Shown in pieces: positions 1-8,666 of a stretch of 34,061 bases of DNA. The notes below the pieces were generated by a model. The model did not search any database, was not told where the DNA came from, and was given only the letters and a program-made list of their open reading frames with translations. The translations under genes were made by a program, and so were the position numbers. Every line of letters starts with the position of its first letter. Position 1 is the stretch's first letter. The DNA comes from Paracoccus sphaerophysae (GTDB lineage Bacteria; Pseudomonadota; Alphaproteobacteria; Rhodobacterales; Rhodobacteraceae): assembly GCF_000763805.1 (NCBI RefSeq), contig NZ_JRKS01000032.1, positions 1-34,061 on the forward strand, written 5' to 3'.

Positions 1-1
1 T

Positions 2-1189
2 GCCTATGCGCTGGCGGTGCTGGCGGTGGTGTTCCTGATTGCCCCCCGGCTGATGGGGGCGGGCTTTGGCCTGTCGCTGCCGGCGAATCGCGGCAAATCG
101 CCGCGCGCGCCGGCGGACGGCATCCCGGGCGAAAGGCGGCTGGGCGGGGGTTGTACGCCCGCCGCCGCCCCTGCCGGCTTTGCCGAGGCCCCGGCCGCCC
201 CGCCCGTGGCCGCGGGTCTCGCCCACCGCCAGACAGCCGACGAAGAGACGCTGGACGACGACACCGCCGCCCCGGCGCCGGCCACCGTCGCCGCGCCCGC
301 GTGGCTGACCGACCTGCGGGCCGGGCCGCACCACAAGGGGTTCTACCAGTCCTTCGACGACTACGCGGCGAACTTCGTGGAACGGTCAGCCGATCATCTG
401 GTGGTCAGCTTCGACAACCTGTCCTCGGTGCGCGACGATCCGGTGGATCGGGAAAGCTGGGGATATGGCTTTATCCGCAAGAACGGCTGGTCCCACATGG
501 GCGTGATGGCGTTCAAGCCCAGCTGGTATCGTGACGACGACCTCATCGATTATCTCAAGTCGCTGGCCGAGGACGGTTTCTTCCGCCGTTATCGCTCGGT
601 CACGATGATCGGCACGTCCATGGGCGCCTATGCCGCAACCGCCTTTGCCTCGCTGGCACCGGGCTGCGGGGTGGTGGCGTTCTCGCCGCAATCCTCACTC
701 AGGAAAAAGCTGGTCCCGTGGGAGGAACGCTTCGCCCCCGGCCGCCGCGCCGACTGGAAGGGCGATTTCGCCGATGGCGCGGTCGAGGTCCACGCCGCCG
801 ACCGGGTCTGGCTGCTGTATGATCCGCTGTTCGAACCCGACCGGATGCATGCCGACCGCTACCAGGGCCCGAACATCATTCGCCTGCGCGCCCGCTATGC
901 CGGGCACAAGACGGCGCTGTTCCTGCGCCGCGCGGGGCTGTTGTCCACCGTGGTGCGCGAGGCCGTCGCCGGCACCCTGGACGAGCGGCGCTTTTACGAG
1001 TTGTACCGCACCGGCCGCCTGCTGCCCTGGTATCTCAACGGGATCGGCGACCGGGTCGGCAATTCGGGTCGCCGCGACCGGCTGGACCGTGTACAGGGCA
1101 TCATCGAACGCCTGGGCCGCCCGCAGGTCGCGCGCTTGATCGGCCAGCGTTTCTCACAGTCCGAATTCCCCTCACAGCCAGAGGCCTGA
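2..1189 (+). CDS. Alpha/beta-hydrolase-like protein, 5' end open at window edge
   Basis: The reading frame is open to the left edge, so the true start may lie outside; GTG at 17 and ATG at 50 are possible internal starts. The visible protein has three parts: a hydrophobic stretch of about 20 residues at the edge that could be a membrane helix, a Pro/Ala-rich low-complexity linker of about 75 residues, and a folded domain from about residue 100. That domain contains GTSMGAYAA (near base 610), a G-x-S-x-G nucleophile elbow, and ends with a possible catalytic His in YAGHKT (near 898). The stop is 5 bases before the glycosyltransferase start, so the two are probably co-transcribed. Substrate is unknown; an esterase or acyl hydrolase acting in surface-polysaccharide metabolism is inferred from the neighbour only. 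The fold call is fairly safe, the N-terminus is not. Confidence 0.6.
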   Translation, partial: AYALAVLAVVFLIAPRLMGAGFGLSLPANRGKSPRAPADGIPGERRLGGGCTPAAAPAGFAEAPAAPPVAAGLAHRQTADEETLDDDTAAPAPATVAAPAWLTDLRAGPHHKGFYQSFDDYAANFVERSADHLVVSFDNLSSVRDDPVDRESWGYGFIRKNGWSHMGVMAFKPSWYRDDDLIDYLKSLAEDGFFRRYRSVTMIGTSMGAYAATAFASLAPGCGVVAFSPQSSLRKKLVPWEERFAPGRRADWKGDFADGAVEVHAADRVWLLYDPLFEPDRMHADRYQGPNIIRLRARYAGHKTALFLRRAGLLSTVVREAVAGTLDERRFYELYRTGRLLPWYLNGIGDRVGNSGRRDRLDRVQGIIERLGRPQVARLIGQRFSQSEFPSQPEA

Positions 1190-1194
1190 CCCCC

Positions 1195-2337
1195 GTGCCC
1201 CTTTCGCTAGAAGATCCCCGGGACGAACTCGTCCTAGTCGAGAATGCCATCGTGGTGCCGCCGCCGGCCGAAAGCCGCACCCGCCAGCAGAAATCCGGCG
1301 TGCTCACCGCCGATGGAAGCTTCGTGGAAAACTCGATCAGCTGGGGGCGCAGCACCGACACAGTGAACGCCGCCCCCGACATGCCCGACCCCGACACGAT
1401 CGAGGACCTGCCCGGCACCTGGATGTATGCCGGCATCGCATATGGGCATTTCGGCCATTTCATCGTCGAAAGCATGTCCCGGGTCTGGGCGATGGACGAG
1501 CTGCGTGGCAAGATCGACGGGCTGATCTTCACGCCCAAGGTCATCAAGCCGACCGCCGACCGGACGGTGCAGGTCTATGAACCGATGATGCGCGCGCTGG
1601 GCGTCGATGTCCCGGCCCGCAACACCATCGTGCCCTTGCGGGTCGAACGGCTGTATGTCCCCCGCCAGGGCTTCGGCATGCACGACCTGATCGTCGGCAG
1701 CGAACGCTTCCGCAACTACATGAAGGCCGAGGCCGGCAAGGGGATCGACCCCAAGGGCGCGGAAAGGATCTATATCTCGCGCACCCGCCTGCCCGCGAAC
1801 CGGGGCGGCCTGCTGGGGGAATCGGTGCTCGAGGCGCTGCTCGCCGCCGAGGGCTATGCGATGTATCACCCGCAGAAGGAAACGCAAGTTGACCAGATCG
1901 CGCAATACAAGGCGGCGCGCGACATCATCTCGGTCGATTGCTCGCCGCTGCACCTGGTGGGCTATGTCGGCAACGCCGACCAGCGCATCGCCATCCTGAC
2001 CCGGCGCAGCATGGATATCGCCAGGTCGATGGTGAACCAGCTGCGGACCTTCAACGACAGCGATGCCTTCGAGGTCAACACGCTGGTCCGCGACTGGGTG
2101 CCCGGCAAGGCGCATCGCGCGGGCCGCAGCTCGTTCGGCGAGATCGACTTCCCCCGGACCTACGCGGCGCTCAAGGCCAAGGGCATGATCGCGTCCGAAA
2201 CCCCGTGGCCGGCGCTGACCGACGAACAGCGCACGGCCGATCTGGCCCGCATCGAGGAACTGCACGGGATCAAGTTCAACGCGCTGGAAGATACCGGTCA
2301 GCCGCTGGAAGACGAAAACAGCGACGCCAGTTCGTAA
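1195..2337 (+). CDS. Glycosyltransferase family 61 (DUF563) protein
   Basis: 380 aa from a GTG start 5 bases after the upstream stop; no ATG closer to the N-terminus is available. The core has the GT61 signature YGHFGHFIVESMSRVWA (about residues 84-100), followed by a YISRTRLPANRG-type segment (about 198-209) and a SVDCSPLHLVGY segment (about 246-257), in the usual family order. Bacterial members usually sit in capsule or exopolysaccharide loci and are predicted cytosolic. Donor and acceptor sugars cannot be read from sequence. No signal peptide or membrane helix is seen. The acidic C-terminal tail overlaps the 3' end of mutS on the other strand by 40 bases. Confidence 0.8.
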   Translation: MPLSLEDPRDELVLVENAIVVPPPAESRTRQQKSGVLTADGSFVENSISWGRSTDTVNAAPDMPDPDTIEDLPGTWMYAGIAYGHFGHFIVESMSRVWAMDELRGKIDGLIFTPKVIKPTADRTVQVYEPMMRALGVDVPARNTIVPLRVERLYVPRQGFGMHDLIVGSERFRNYMKAEAGKGIDPKGAERIYISRTRLPANRGGLLGESVLEALLAAEGYAMYHPQKETQVDQIAQYKAARDIISVDCSPLHLVGYVGNADQRIAILTRRSMDIARSMVNQLRTFNDSDAFEVNTLVRDWVPGKAHRAGRSSFGEIDFPRTYAALKAKGMIASETPWPALTDEQRTADLARIEELHGIKFNALEDTGQPLEDENSDASS

Positions 2338-4934
2338 ACCAGGTCCAGCGCCTCGCGCGGGGTCAGCGCGTCGGGGTTGAGCCCCTTCAACCGCGCCTCG
2401 ACCGCTGATTCCTTCGGCGCGGGCTTTGGCGGCGCCGGGGGCTGGACGCGGAACAGCGGCAGGTCGTCGATCAGCGCCGCGGGCCGCGCCCCGCCCTCGC
2501 GGGCGCCGGCTTCCAGCGCGGTCAGGATCTCGCGCGCGCGGTCCACCACCGCGGGCGGCAGCCCGGCCAGCCGCGCCACCTGCACGCCGTAGCTGCGGTC
2601 GGCGGCGCCCTTGCGGACCTCGTGCATGAACACCACCTCGCCATCCCATTCGCGGACCGCGACGGTGGCGTTCTCGACCCCGGAAAGCTTGCCGGCCAGC
2701 TGGGTCATCTCGTGGTAATGGGTGGCGAACAGCGCCCGGCAGCGGTTCTGGGCCTGCAGGTGTTCCAGCACCGCCCAGGCGATCGACAGCCCGTCCCAGG
2801 TCGCCGTTCCGCGGCCGATCTCGTCCAGGATCACCAGCGCGCCGGGGTCGGCCTGGTTCAGGATCGCCGCGGTTTCCACCATCTCGACCATGAAGGTCGA
2901 CCGCCCGCGAGCCAGGTCGTCGGCCGCGCCAACGCGGCTGAACAGCTGCGTCACCAGCCCCAGATGCGCCCGCGTGGCGGGGACGAAGGCGCCGGCCTGG
3001 GCCAGCACCGCGATCAGCGCGTTCTGCCGCAGGAAGGTCGATTTCCCGGCCATGTTCGGCCCGGTGAGCAGCCAGATCGCCGGGGTCGCGCCTTCGGTCA
3101 GCGGGCAGTCATTGGCGACGAACGCCTCGCCCTTGCGCTTCAGCGCCCGTTCCACCACCGGGTGCCGCCCACCTTCGACGATGAAGGCGCGGCTGTCGTC
3201 CACATGCGGCCGGGTCCAGCCCTCGCCCGCCGCGAGGTCGGCGAAGGCCGCCGCCACGTCGATCTCGGCCAGCGCCCGCGCCGCCTGCCCGATCTGCGCG
3301 GAGCGGTCCAGCACCGCGGCGACCAGCCGGGCGAAGATGCCGCGCTCGATCTCCAGCGCGCGGTCGCGGGCGTTTAGGATGCGGGTCTCCAGCTCCGACA
3401 GCGGCAGGGTGGTGAAGCGGATCTGGTTGGCGGTGGTCTGGCGGTGGATGAAGGTCTCGTTCAGCGGCGGGGCCAGCATCCGCTCGGCATGGGTCGCGGT
3501 GGTTTCAATGAAATAGCCCAGCACGTTGTTGTGCTTGATCTTCAGCGAGGACACCCCGGTCTGAGCGACATAGTCGCCCTGCATCCGGGCGATCACGCCC
3601 CGGCCCTCGTCGCGCAAGGCGCGGGTCTCGTTCAGGTCGGCGTCGTGGCCGGCGGCGACGAACCCGCCGTCGCGGGCCAGCAGCGGCGGCTCGGCCACCA
3701 GCGCGTCGTCCAGCAGGCCGGTCAGCGCGTCATGCCCGACCAGATCGGCGGCCGCGGCGGCCAGCAGCGGGTCGCCGTCACCCAGAATCGCGGCGATGCG
3801 CACCGCCTGCGTCAGCCCGGCGCGGATCGCCCCCAGATCGCGCGGGCCGCCGCGGTCCAGCGCCAGCCGCGACAGCGCGCGGTCCATGTCCGGCACCCGG
3901 GCCAGGGCGTCCCGCAGATCGGCGCCCAGCCGCGGATCGTCCAGCAGATGCGCGACCGCCGCCTGCCGGCGGTGGATGTCGGCCAGATCGCGCGACGGCG
4001 CGCTGATCCGCCGTTCCAGCAGCCGCGCCCCGGCCGCCGTCACCGTCCGGTCGATGGCCGCCAGCAGCGAGCCCTCGCGCCCGCCCGACAGCGCCTGTGT
4101 CAGTTCCAGGTTGCGCCGCGTCGCCGCGTCGATCGCCATCACCCCGGCGCCGCTTTCCCTGACCGGCGCCAGCAGGCGCGGCATCCGCCCGCGCTGGGTC
4201 AAGGCGAGGTAATCGGCGATCGCACCCATCGCCGCCAGCTCGGCGCGCGAGAACTGGCCGAAACCGTCCAGGGTCTCGACCCCATACAGATCGCACAGCC
4301 GCCGCACCGCGGCGGTGGAATCGAAGCTGGCCGGGGACAGCTCGGTCAGCGCCGCCCCGGCCTCGGCCGCGACCTCGTCCAGCCGCGACCCGTCCACCGC
4401 GAGCAATTCCCGCGGCGCGTGGCGCGCGAGTTCCGGCGCCAGCCGCGGCAGCGGACAGGGCGCCACCCGCAGCGCCCCGGTCGAGATGTCGACCCAGGCC
4501 AGCGCCGAGTCCTCGCGGACCACCGCGAAGGCGGCGAGGAAATTGTGCCGCCGCGCCTCCAGCAGCGATTCCTCGGTCAGCGTGCCGGGCGTGACCAAGC
4601 GCACCACGTCGCGTGCCACGACCGACTTGGACCCGCGCTTCTTGGCCTCGGCCGGGTCCTCCATCTGCTCGGCGATGGCGACCCGGAACCCCTTGCGGAT
4701 CAGGGTCAGCAGATAGGATTCGGCGGCGTGGACCGGCACCCCACACATCGGGATCGGCTGGCCCTGATGGGTGCCGCGTCTGGTCAGCGCGATGTCCAGC
4801 GCCGCGGCGGCGGCCACCGCGTCGTCAAAGAACATCTCGTAGAAATCGCCCATGCGATAGAACAGCAGCGCCCCGGGATTGGCATCGCGGATCGCCAGAT
4901 ACTGCGCCATCATCGGGGTCGGCTGGTCGGTCAT
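2298..4934 (-). CDS. mutS: DNA mismatch repair protein MutS
   Basis: 878 aa, normal length for MutS. It recognises base mismatches and small loops and recruits MutL by an ATP-driven clamp. Visible features: the N-terminal mismatch-binding Phe-x-Glu motif in GDFYEMFFDDA (about residues 30-40), the clamp and lever domains, the Walker A motif TGPNMAGKST (about 623-632), and the Walker B/signature DEIGRGTATWDG (about 700). The ATG at 4934 is preferred because GAGG lies 5 bases upstream; the TTG at 4949 would add five residues but has no better ribosome site. The upstream gene on this strand is a phosphotransferase-like protein 99 bases away with a hairpin between. The 3' end overlaps the convergent glycosyltransferase gene. 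Confidence 0.97.
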   Translation of the reverse strand: MTDQPTPMMAQYLAIRDANPGALLFYRMGDFYEMFFDDAVAAAAALDIALTRRGTHQGQPIPMCGVPVHAAESYLLTLIRKGFRVAIAEQMEDPAEAKKRGSKSVVARDVVRLVTPGTLTEESLLEARRHNFLAAFAVVREDSALAWVDISTGALRVAPCPLPRLAPELARHAPRELLAVDGSRLDEVAAEAGAALTELSPASFDSTAAVRRLCDLYGVETLDGFGQFSRAELAAMGAIADYLALTQRGRMPRLLAPVRESGAGVMAIDAATRRNLELTQALSGGREGSLLAAIDRTVTAAGARLLERRISAPSRDLADIHRRQAAVAHLLDDPRLGADLRDALARVPDMDRALSRLALDRGGPRDLGAIRAGLTQAVRIAAILGDGDPLLAAAAADLVGHDALTGLLDDALVAEPPLLARDGGFVAAGHDADLNETRALRDEGRGVIARMQGDYVAQTGVSSLKIKHNNVLGYFIETTATHAERMLAPPLNETFIHRQTTANQIRFTTLPLSELETRILNARDRALEIERGIFARLVAAVLDRSAQIGQAARALAEIDVAAAFADLAAGEGWTRPHVDDSRAFIVEGGRHPVVERALKRKGEAFVANDCPLTEGATPAIWLLTGPNMAGKSTFLRQNALIAVLAQAGAFVPATRAHLGLVTQLFSRVGAADDLARGRSTFMVEMVETAAILNQADPGALVILDEIGRGTATWDGLSIAWAVLEHLQAQNRCRALFATHYHEMTQLAGKLSGVENATVAVREWDGEVVFMHEVRKGAADRSYGVQVARLAGLPPAVVDRAREILTALEAGAREGGARPAALIDDLPLFRVQPPAPPKPAPKESAVEARLKGLNPDALTPREALDLVYELASLFSSSSG

Positions 4935-4989
4935 GCGGGCCTCGGGCAAACTCGGCCCGTTCTAGAACCGCCGCCCGGCAAAGGAAACT

Positions 4990-5013
4990 GGACCGGCTGG
5001 CACATGCCGGACC
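4990..5013 (-). terminator. Possible terminator between phosphotransferase gene and mutS
   Basis: Read on the minus strand, an 8-bp stem GGTCCGGC / GCCGGTCC with one T-T mismatch and an 8-nt loop is followed by AGTTTCCTTT. It starts about 20 bases after the stop of the phosphotransferase-like gene and 56 bases before the mutS start. The T-tract is weak, so it may only attenuate. Confidence 0.35.
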
Positions 5014-5033
5014 AGATGTCGGGTGGGAATGAC

Positions 5034-6029
5034 CTAGCCGACCTGGCGGCGAAACCCGTCGATCATCAGCCGCAGCCGCAGCAGCAGGCTGTGCTTTGGC
5101 TTGTCGGGCAGCGGGATCTCGGCCAGCATCGACTGGGCCAGGAAAATCGGCAGGATGCTGTCCAGTTCGCGCGCCGGCACCGCGCCGCTGTCCAGGAACG
5201 CCCAGTAGTCGGCCGCGTCGATCCCGTAGTGAAATTCTGTCTTCCCGGTCTTGTCGCGCAGCTGCAGCATCGTCAGGAAATGCGCCGCGTCGCGCGCGAT
5301 CGACATCCAGGTTTCGTGGTCGAGATCGAAGCCCCAGAAATCGCCGGCACTGAAATGCAGGTTCCGCGCGATGAAGTCGCCGTGCGAGGCCGCATACAGC
5401 ACCGGCGCGCCGGCGAATTCGGCCGACTTCGCGGCGACGTAGCCTTCCAGGAACGCGACGCGGTCCCGGTCCTCGGCCGCGAGGTTGTCCGAGAGGTTCA
5501 GCGGCGGCATCAGCATCGTCGCCGGATCGAAGGGCCGGAAGTCGCGCCGGGCGGAACAATAGCGCCTGAGCCAGCGCCCCGCATCCAGCAGCAGCCGGGC
5601 GCGGCGCACCGGCTCGGCCCGCATCAGGGTCCGGGTCAGCGACACGCCCGGCGCGCGCTCGGTCACCAGGATGCCCGCCTCGGGCGACGAGACCAGGTGA
5701 TCGGCGACCCGCAGCCTGCCCTGTGACATCAGCGTGCGCACGGCGAGAATTTCGTCCCGCATGGCGCTGATGCGCGCGTCCCGATCGGGGGTGACCACGT
5801 GCTTGACGATCGCGTCCTGGCCCCGCCAGGTCGCGGAAAAGACGCGGCGATCGGCCATGCACTTGATCGCATGACCCAGTTCCAGTTCGGCAAAGCGGTC
5901 GTCGGCCCGCAGCGCGGTTGCGACCGCGCGACGGGCGTTCGAGCCGCGCCGGGCGGCAATCTCGCGGCGCAGCAGGGCCTCGGCAGAAACGCGGTCGCGG
6001 GAAGCGGGAACAGGGGCAACTTGGTCCAT
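5034..6029 (-). CDS. APH/choline-kinase-fold phosphotransferase-like protein
   Basis: 331 aa if started at ATG 6029 (MDQVAPVPAS). A longer frame to ATG 6068 or beyond exists, but its added part is AT-richer and looks intergenic. The protein kinase-like fold is shown by SHGDFIARN (about residues 212-220), the catalytic-loop H-G-D-x4-N motif of aminoglycoside and choline phosphotransferases, and by FDLDHE (about 229-234), equivalent to the metal-binding Asp. DAIVKHVV (about 72-79) may hold the ATP-binding Lys. The substrate is not identifiable; antibiotic resistance should not be assumed, since this fold also phosphorylates lipids, sugars and choline. No signal peptide. It is divergent from maeB across a roughly 250-bp region that holds an AT-rich stretch suitable for promoters but no clear hexamers. 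Confidence 0.7.
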   Translation of the reverse strand: MDQVAPVPASRDRVSAEALLRREIAARRGSNARRAVATALRADDRFAELELGHAIKCMADRRVFSATWRGQDAIVKHVVTPDRDARISAMRDEILAVRTLMSQGRLRVADHLVSSPEAGILVTERAPGVSLTRTLMRAEPVRRARLLLDAGRWLRRYCSARRDFRPFDPATMLMPPLNLSDNLAAEDRDRVAFLEGYVAAKSAEFAGAPVLYAASHGDFIARNLHFSAGDFWGFDLDHETWMSIARDAAHFLTMLQLRDKTGKTEFHYGIDAADYWAFLDSGAVPARELDSILPIFLAQSMLAEIPLPDKPKHSLLLRLRLMIDGFRRQVG

Positions 6030-6283
6030 TTGGCCGAGTAGGGACCGAAATTCACAGAACTGCCACATAACGTTTTGGTCAGAACGGCGGAAACGAACAA
6101 AATACACGGCAAAATAATGCCTCCGCCATGCGAGCCCGGGGATTTGGCGCAATATTCCAACCAAGGTTGCAACGTGCGGCTTTGCTCGCGCCGCGGTCAG
6201 GCCCGGTGATTCGATCCCGCGGGCAGTTGAGCCGCCCCCCTCGCCCGGCTAGACACGGCATCAAGCACGGGGGGACAGCACGC

Positions 6284-8566
6284 ATGACCGACAGCAACGC
6301 GCCACGCAGATCGCGCATCACGCCGGAAGAGGCGCTGGCCTATCATCTCGAACCGCGTCCGGGGAAATTCGACGTGGTGCCCTCGACCCCGATGGCGACC
6401 CAGCGCGACCTGAGCCTCGCCTATTCCCCCGGCGTCGCGGTCCCGGTCGAGGCGATCGCCGCCCGCCCGGAACTCGCCTATGACTACACCACCAAGGGCA
6501 ACCTGGTGGCGGTCGTGACCAACGGCACGGCGATCCTGGGGCTGGGCAACCTCGGGGCGCTGGCATCGAAGCCGGTGATGGAGGGCAAGGCGGTCCTGTT
6601 CAAGCGCTTCGCCGACGTCAACGCCATCGACATCGAACTGGACACCGAAGACCCCGACGAGATCATCAAGGCGGTCAGCCTGATGGGCCCGACCTTCGGC
6701 GGCATCAACCTGGAAGACATCAAGGCGCCGGAATGCTTCATCATCGAAAGCCGCCTCAAGGAGCTGATGGACATCCCCGTCTTCCATGACGACCAGCACG
6801 GCACCGCGGTGATCTGTGCGGCGGGGCTGATCAACGCGCTGGAACTGTCGGGCAAGCGGATCGAGGACTGCAAGATCGTGCTGAACGGCGCCGGGGCGGC
6901 GGGGATCGCGTGCCTGGAACTCCTCAAGGCGATGGGCGCGCGGCCGGAAAACTGCATCATGGCCGACACCAAGGGCGTGGTCTGGCAGGGCCGGACCGAG
7001 GGCATGAACCAGTGGAAATCCGCCCATGCCGCGGTGACCGACGCCCGCACGCTGGACGACGCGATGCGGGACGCGGACGTGTTCCTGGGCGTCTCGGCCA
7101 AGGGCGCGGTGACCCAGGCGATGGTCGAATCGATGGCCCCGAACCCGGTCATCTTCGCCATGGCCAACCCCGACCCCGAGATCACCCCCGAGGAAGCCCA
7201 CGCCGTCCGCCCCGACGCCATCGTGGCCACCGGACGGTCGGATTATCCCAACCAAGTCAACAACGTGCTGGGCTTTCCGTACCTGTTCCGCGGCGCCCTG
7301 GACATCCACGCGCGCGCCATCAACGACGAGATGAAGATCGCCTGCGCCCGCGCCCTGGCCGAACTGGCGCGCGAGGACGTGCCGGACGAGGTCGCCGTCG
7401 CCTATGGCCGCAAGCTGACCTTCGGCCGCGACTACATCATCCCGACGCCCTTCGACCCGCGGCTGATCCACGTGATCCCGCCGGCCGTCGCCAGGGCCGG
7501 GATGGACACCGGCGTCGCCCGGCGCCCGATCATCGACATGGAGGCCTACGTCCAGTCGCTCAAGGCGCGGATGGACCCGACCGCCTCGATCGTGCAGGGC
7601 GTCCATGCCCGCGCCCGTCAGGCGCAGGCGCGGATGATCTTCGCCGAAGGCGACGACCCGCGCGTGCTGCGGGCGGCGGTGGCGTGGCAGCGCGGCGGCA
7701 TGGGCCGGTCGCTGGTCGTGGGACGCGAGACCGATGTCCGCGAAAAGCTCGCCGCCGCGGGCCTCGCCGACGCGATGCGCGAGATCGAGATCGTCAACGC
7801 CGCCAACACCCCGCATCTGAACCAGTATCACGACGCGCTGTATGCCCGGTTGCAGCGCAAGGGCGTGGACCGCGAGGACGCCGGCAAGCTGGCCAACCGC
7901 GACCGCCACGTCTTTGCCGCGCTGATGCTGGCGCATGGGCATGGCGATGGGCTGGTGACCGGCGCGACCCGCAAGAACGCGCATATCCTGGCCCAGATCG
8001 GGCAGGTGTTCGACGTCCGCCCCCAGGACGGCGCGGTCGGCATCACCGCGGTGCTGCACAAGGGCAAGATCGTGCTGATCGGCGACACGCTGGTCCATGA
8101 ATGGCCCGAGGCCGAGGACCTGGCCGACATCGCCACCCGCGGCGCCCACGTCGCCCGCAGCCTGGGGATGGAGCCGCGGGTCGCGTTCCTGTCCTTTTCG
8201 AACTTCGGCTATCCGCTGTCCGAACGGGCGATCAAGATGGCTCAGGCCACCAAGGTGCTGGACGCCCGCGGCGCCGATTTCGAATACGAGGGCGAGATGA
8301 CCGTGGACGTGGCCCTGAACCCCGAGGCGGCGGCCAAGTATCCGTTCTCGCGGCTGACCGGCCCGGCCAACGTGCTGGTGGTTCCGGCGCGCCATTCGGC
8401 CTCGATTTCGGTCAAGCTGCTGCAGGAACTGGCCGGCGCGACGGTGATCGGCCCGATCCTGACCGGCGTGCCGAAGCCGATCCAGATCTGCTCGACAGGC
8501 TCGACGGTGAACGACATCCTGAACATGGCCGCGATGGCCGCCAGCGGGATCGGCCAGGTGAAATGA
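6284..8566 (+). CDS. maeB: NADP-dependent malic enzyme with phosphotransacetylase-like C-terminal domain
   Basis: 760 aa, typical of bacterial MaeB multidomain enzymes, which oxidatively decarboxylate L-malate to pyruvate and CO2 with NADP. The ATG at 6284 follows a GGGGGGA ribosome site; the frame is open further upstream, but that part does not resemble the family. N-terminal malic domain: SLAYSPGVAVPVEA (about residues 43-56), VVTNGTAILGLGNLGALASK, and VFHDDQHGTA (about 166-175). A Rossmann domain follows with LNGAGAAGIACLELL (about 200-214). The last 300 or so residues are a PTA-like domain that in this family is regulatory, binding acetyl-CoA, rather than a working phosphotransacetylase. 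It supplies NADPH and pyruvate during growth on C4 acids. Confidence 0.95.
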   Translation: MTDSNAPRRSRITPEEALAYHLEPRPGKFDVVPSTPMATQRDLSLAYSPGVAVPVEAIAARPELAYDYTTKGNLVAVVTNGTAILGLGNLGALASKPVMEGKAVLFKRFADVNAIDIELDTEDPDEIIKAVSLMGPTFGGINLEDIKAPECFIIESRLKELMDIPVFHDDQHGTAVICAAGLINALELSGKRIEDCKIVLNGAGAAGIACLELLKAMGARPENCIMADTKGVVWQGRTEGMNQWKSAHAAVTDARTLDDAMRDADVFLGVSAKGAVTQAMVESMAPNPVIFAMANPDPEITPEEAHAVRPDAIVATGRSDYPNQVNNVLGFPYLFRGALDIHARAINDEMKIACARALAELAREDVPDEVAVAYGRKLTFGRDYIIPTPFDPRLIHVIPPAVARAGMDTGVARRPIIDMEAYVQSLKARMDPTASIVQGVHARARQAQARMIFAEGDDPRVLRAAVAWQRGGMGRSLVVGRETDVREKLAAAGLADAMREIEIVNAANTPHLNQYHDALYARLQRKGVDREDAGKLANRDRHVFAALMLAHGHGDGLVTGATRKNAHILAQIGQVFDVRPQDGAVGITAVLHKGKIVLIGDTLVHEWPEAEDLADIATRGAHVARSLGMEPRVAFLSFSNFGYPLSERAIKMAQATKVLDARGADFEYEGEMTVDVALNPEAAAKYPFSRLTGPANVLVVPARHSASISVKLLQELAGATVIGPILTGVPKPIQICSTGSTVNDILNMAAMAASGIGQVK

Positions 8567-8616
8567 CGGGCGGCGTTCGCCGACCCGCCCCTCACCCGTC
8601 GCCGGCGTCACGCGGT

Positions 8617-8648
8617 GATCTTCTGTCCGGAAATATCCCCGCCGGAGG
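8617..8648 (+). repeat. Dispersed intergenic repeat, copy A
   Basis: This copy of a repeated box begins GATCTTCTGTCC, continues GGAAATATCCCC and ends GCCGGAGG. It lies between the convergent ends of maeB and trhO. Near-identical copies occur at 11564-11595 (same strand), 21601-21624 (reverse) and, in variant form, 27485-27505. Its position at gene ends suggests a 3'-end processing or termination role (inference). No strong hairpin is directly attached to this copy. Confidence 0.7.
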
Positions 8649-8666
8649 CACCTTCGGGCGCAACGC

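Noticed and set aside
4935..4949. TTG start adding five residues to MutS
   Set aside because: ATG 4934 has GAGG at proper spacing and gives the usual MutS N-terminus.
3444..5726. A very long plus-strand open frame (about 760 codons) across mutS and the phosphotransferase gene
   Set aside because: It is antisense to clear MutS coding sequence and has Arg/Gln/His/Pro-rich composition typical of the reverse frame of a GC-rich gene; no ribosome site or family motif.
5034..6029. Antibiotic-resistance aminoglycoside phosphotransferase
   Set aside because: Only the general HGD-x4-N fold motif is present; no mobile-element context or close family signature supports drug phosphorylation.
6128..6283. 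Upstream extension of the malic enzyme frame
   Set aside because: The added residues do not resemble MaeB; ATG 6284 with a GGGGGGA ribosome site matches the family start. The stretch is more likely a divergent promoter region.
8567..8666. Fragment of an insertion sequence or attachment site suggested by the repeated box
   Set aside because: No transposase, terminal inverted repeats or target duplications are visible; the box is short and at gene ends, so it is treated as an intergenic repeat.
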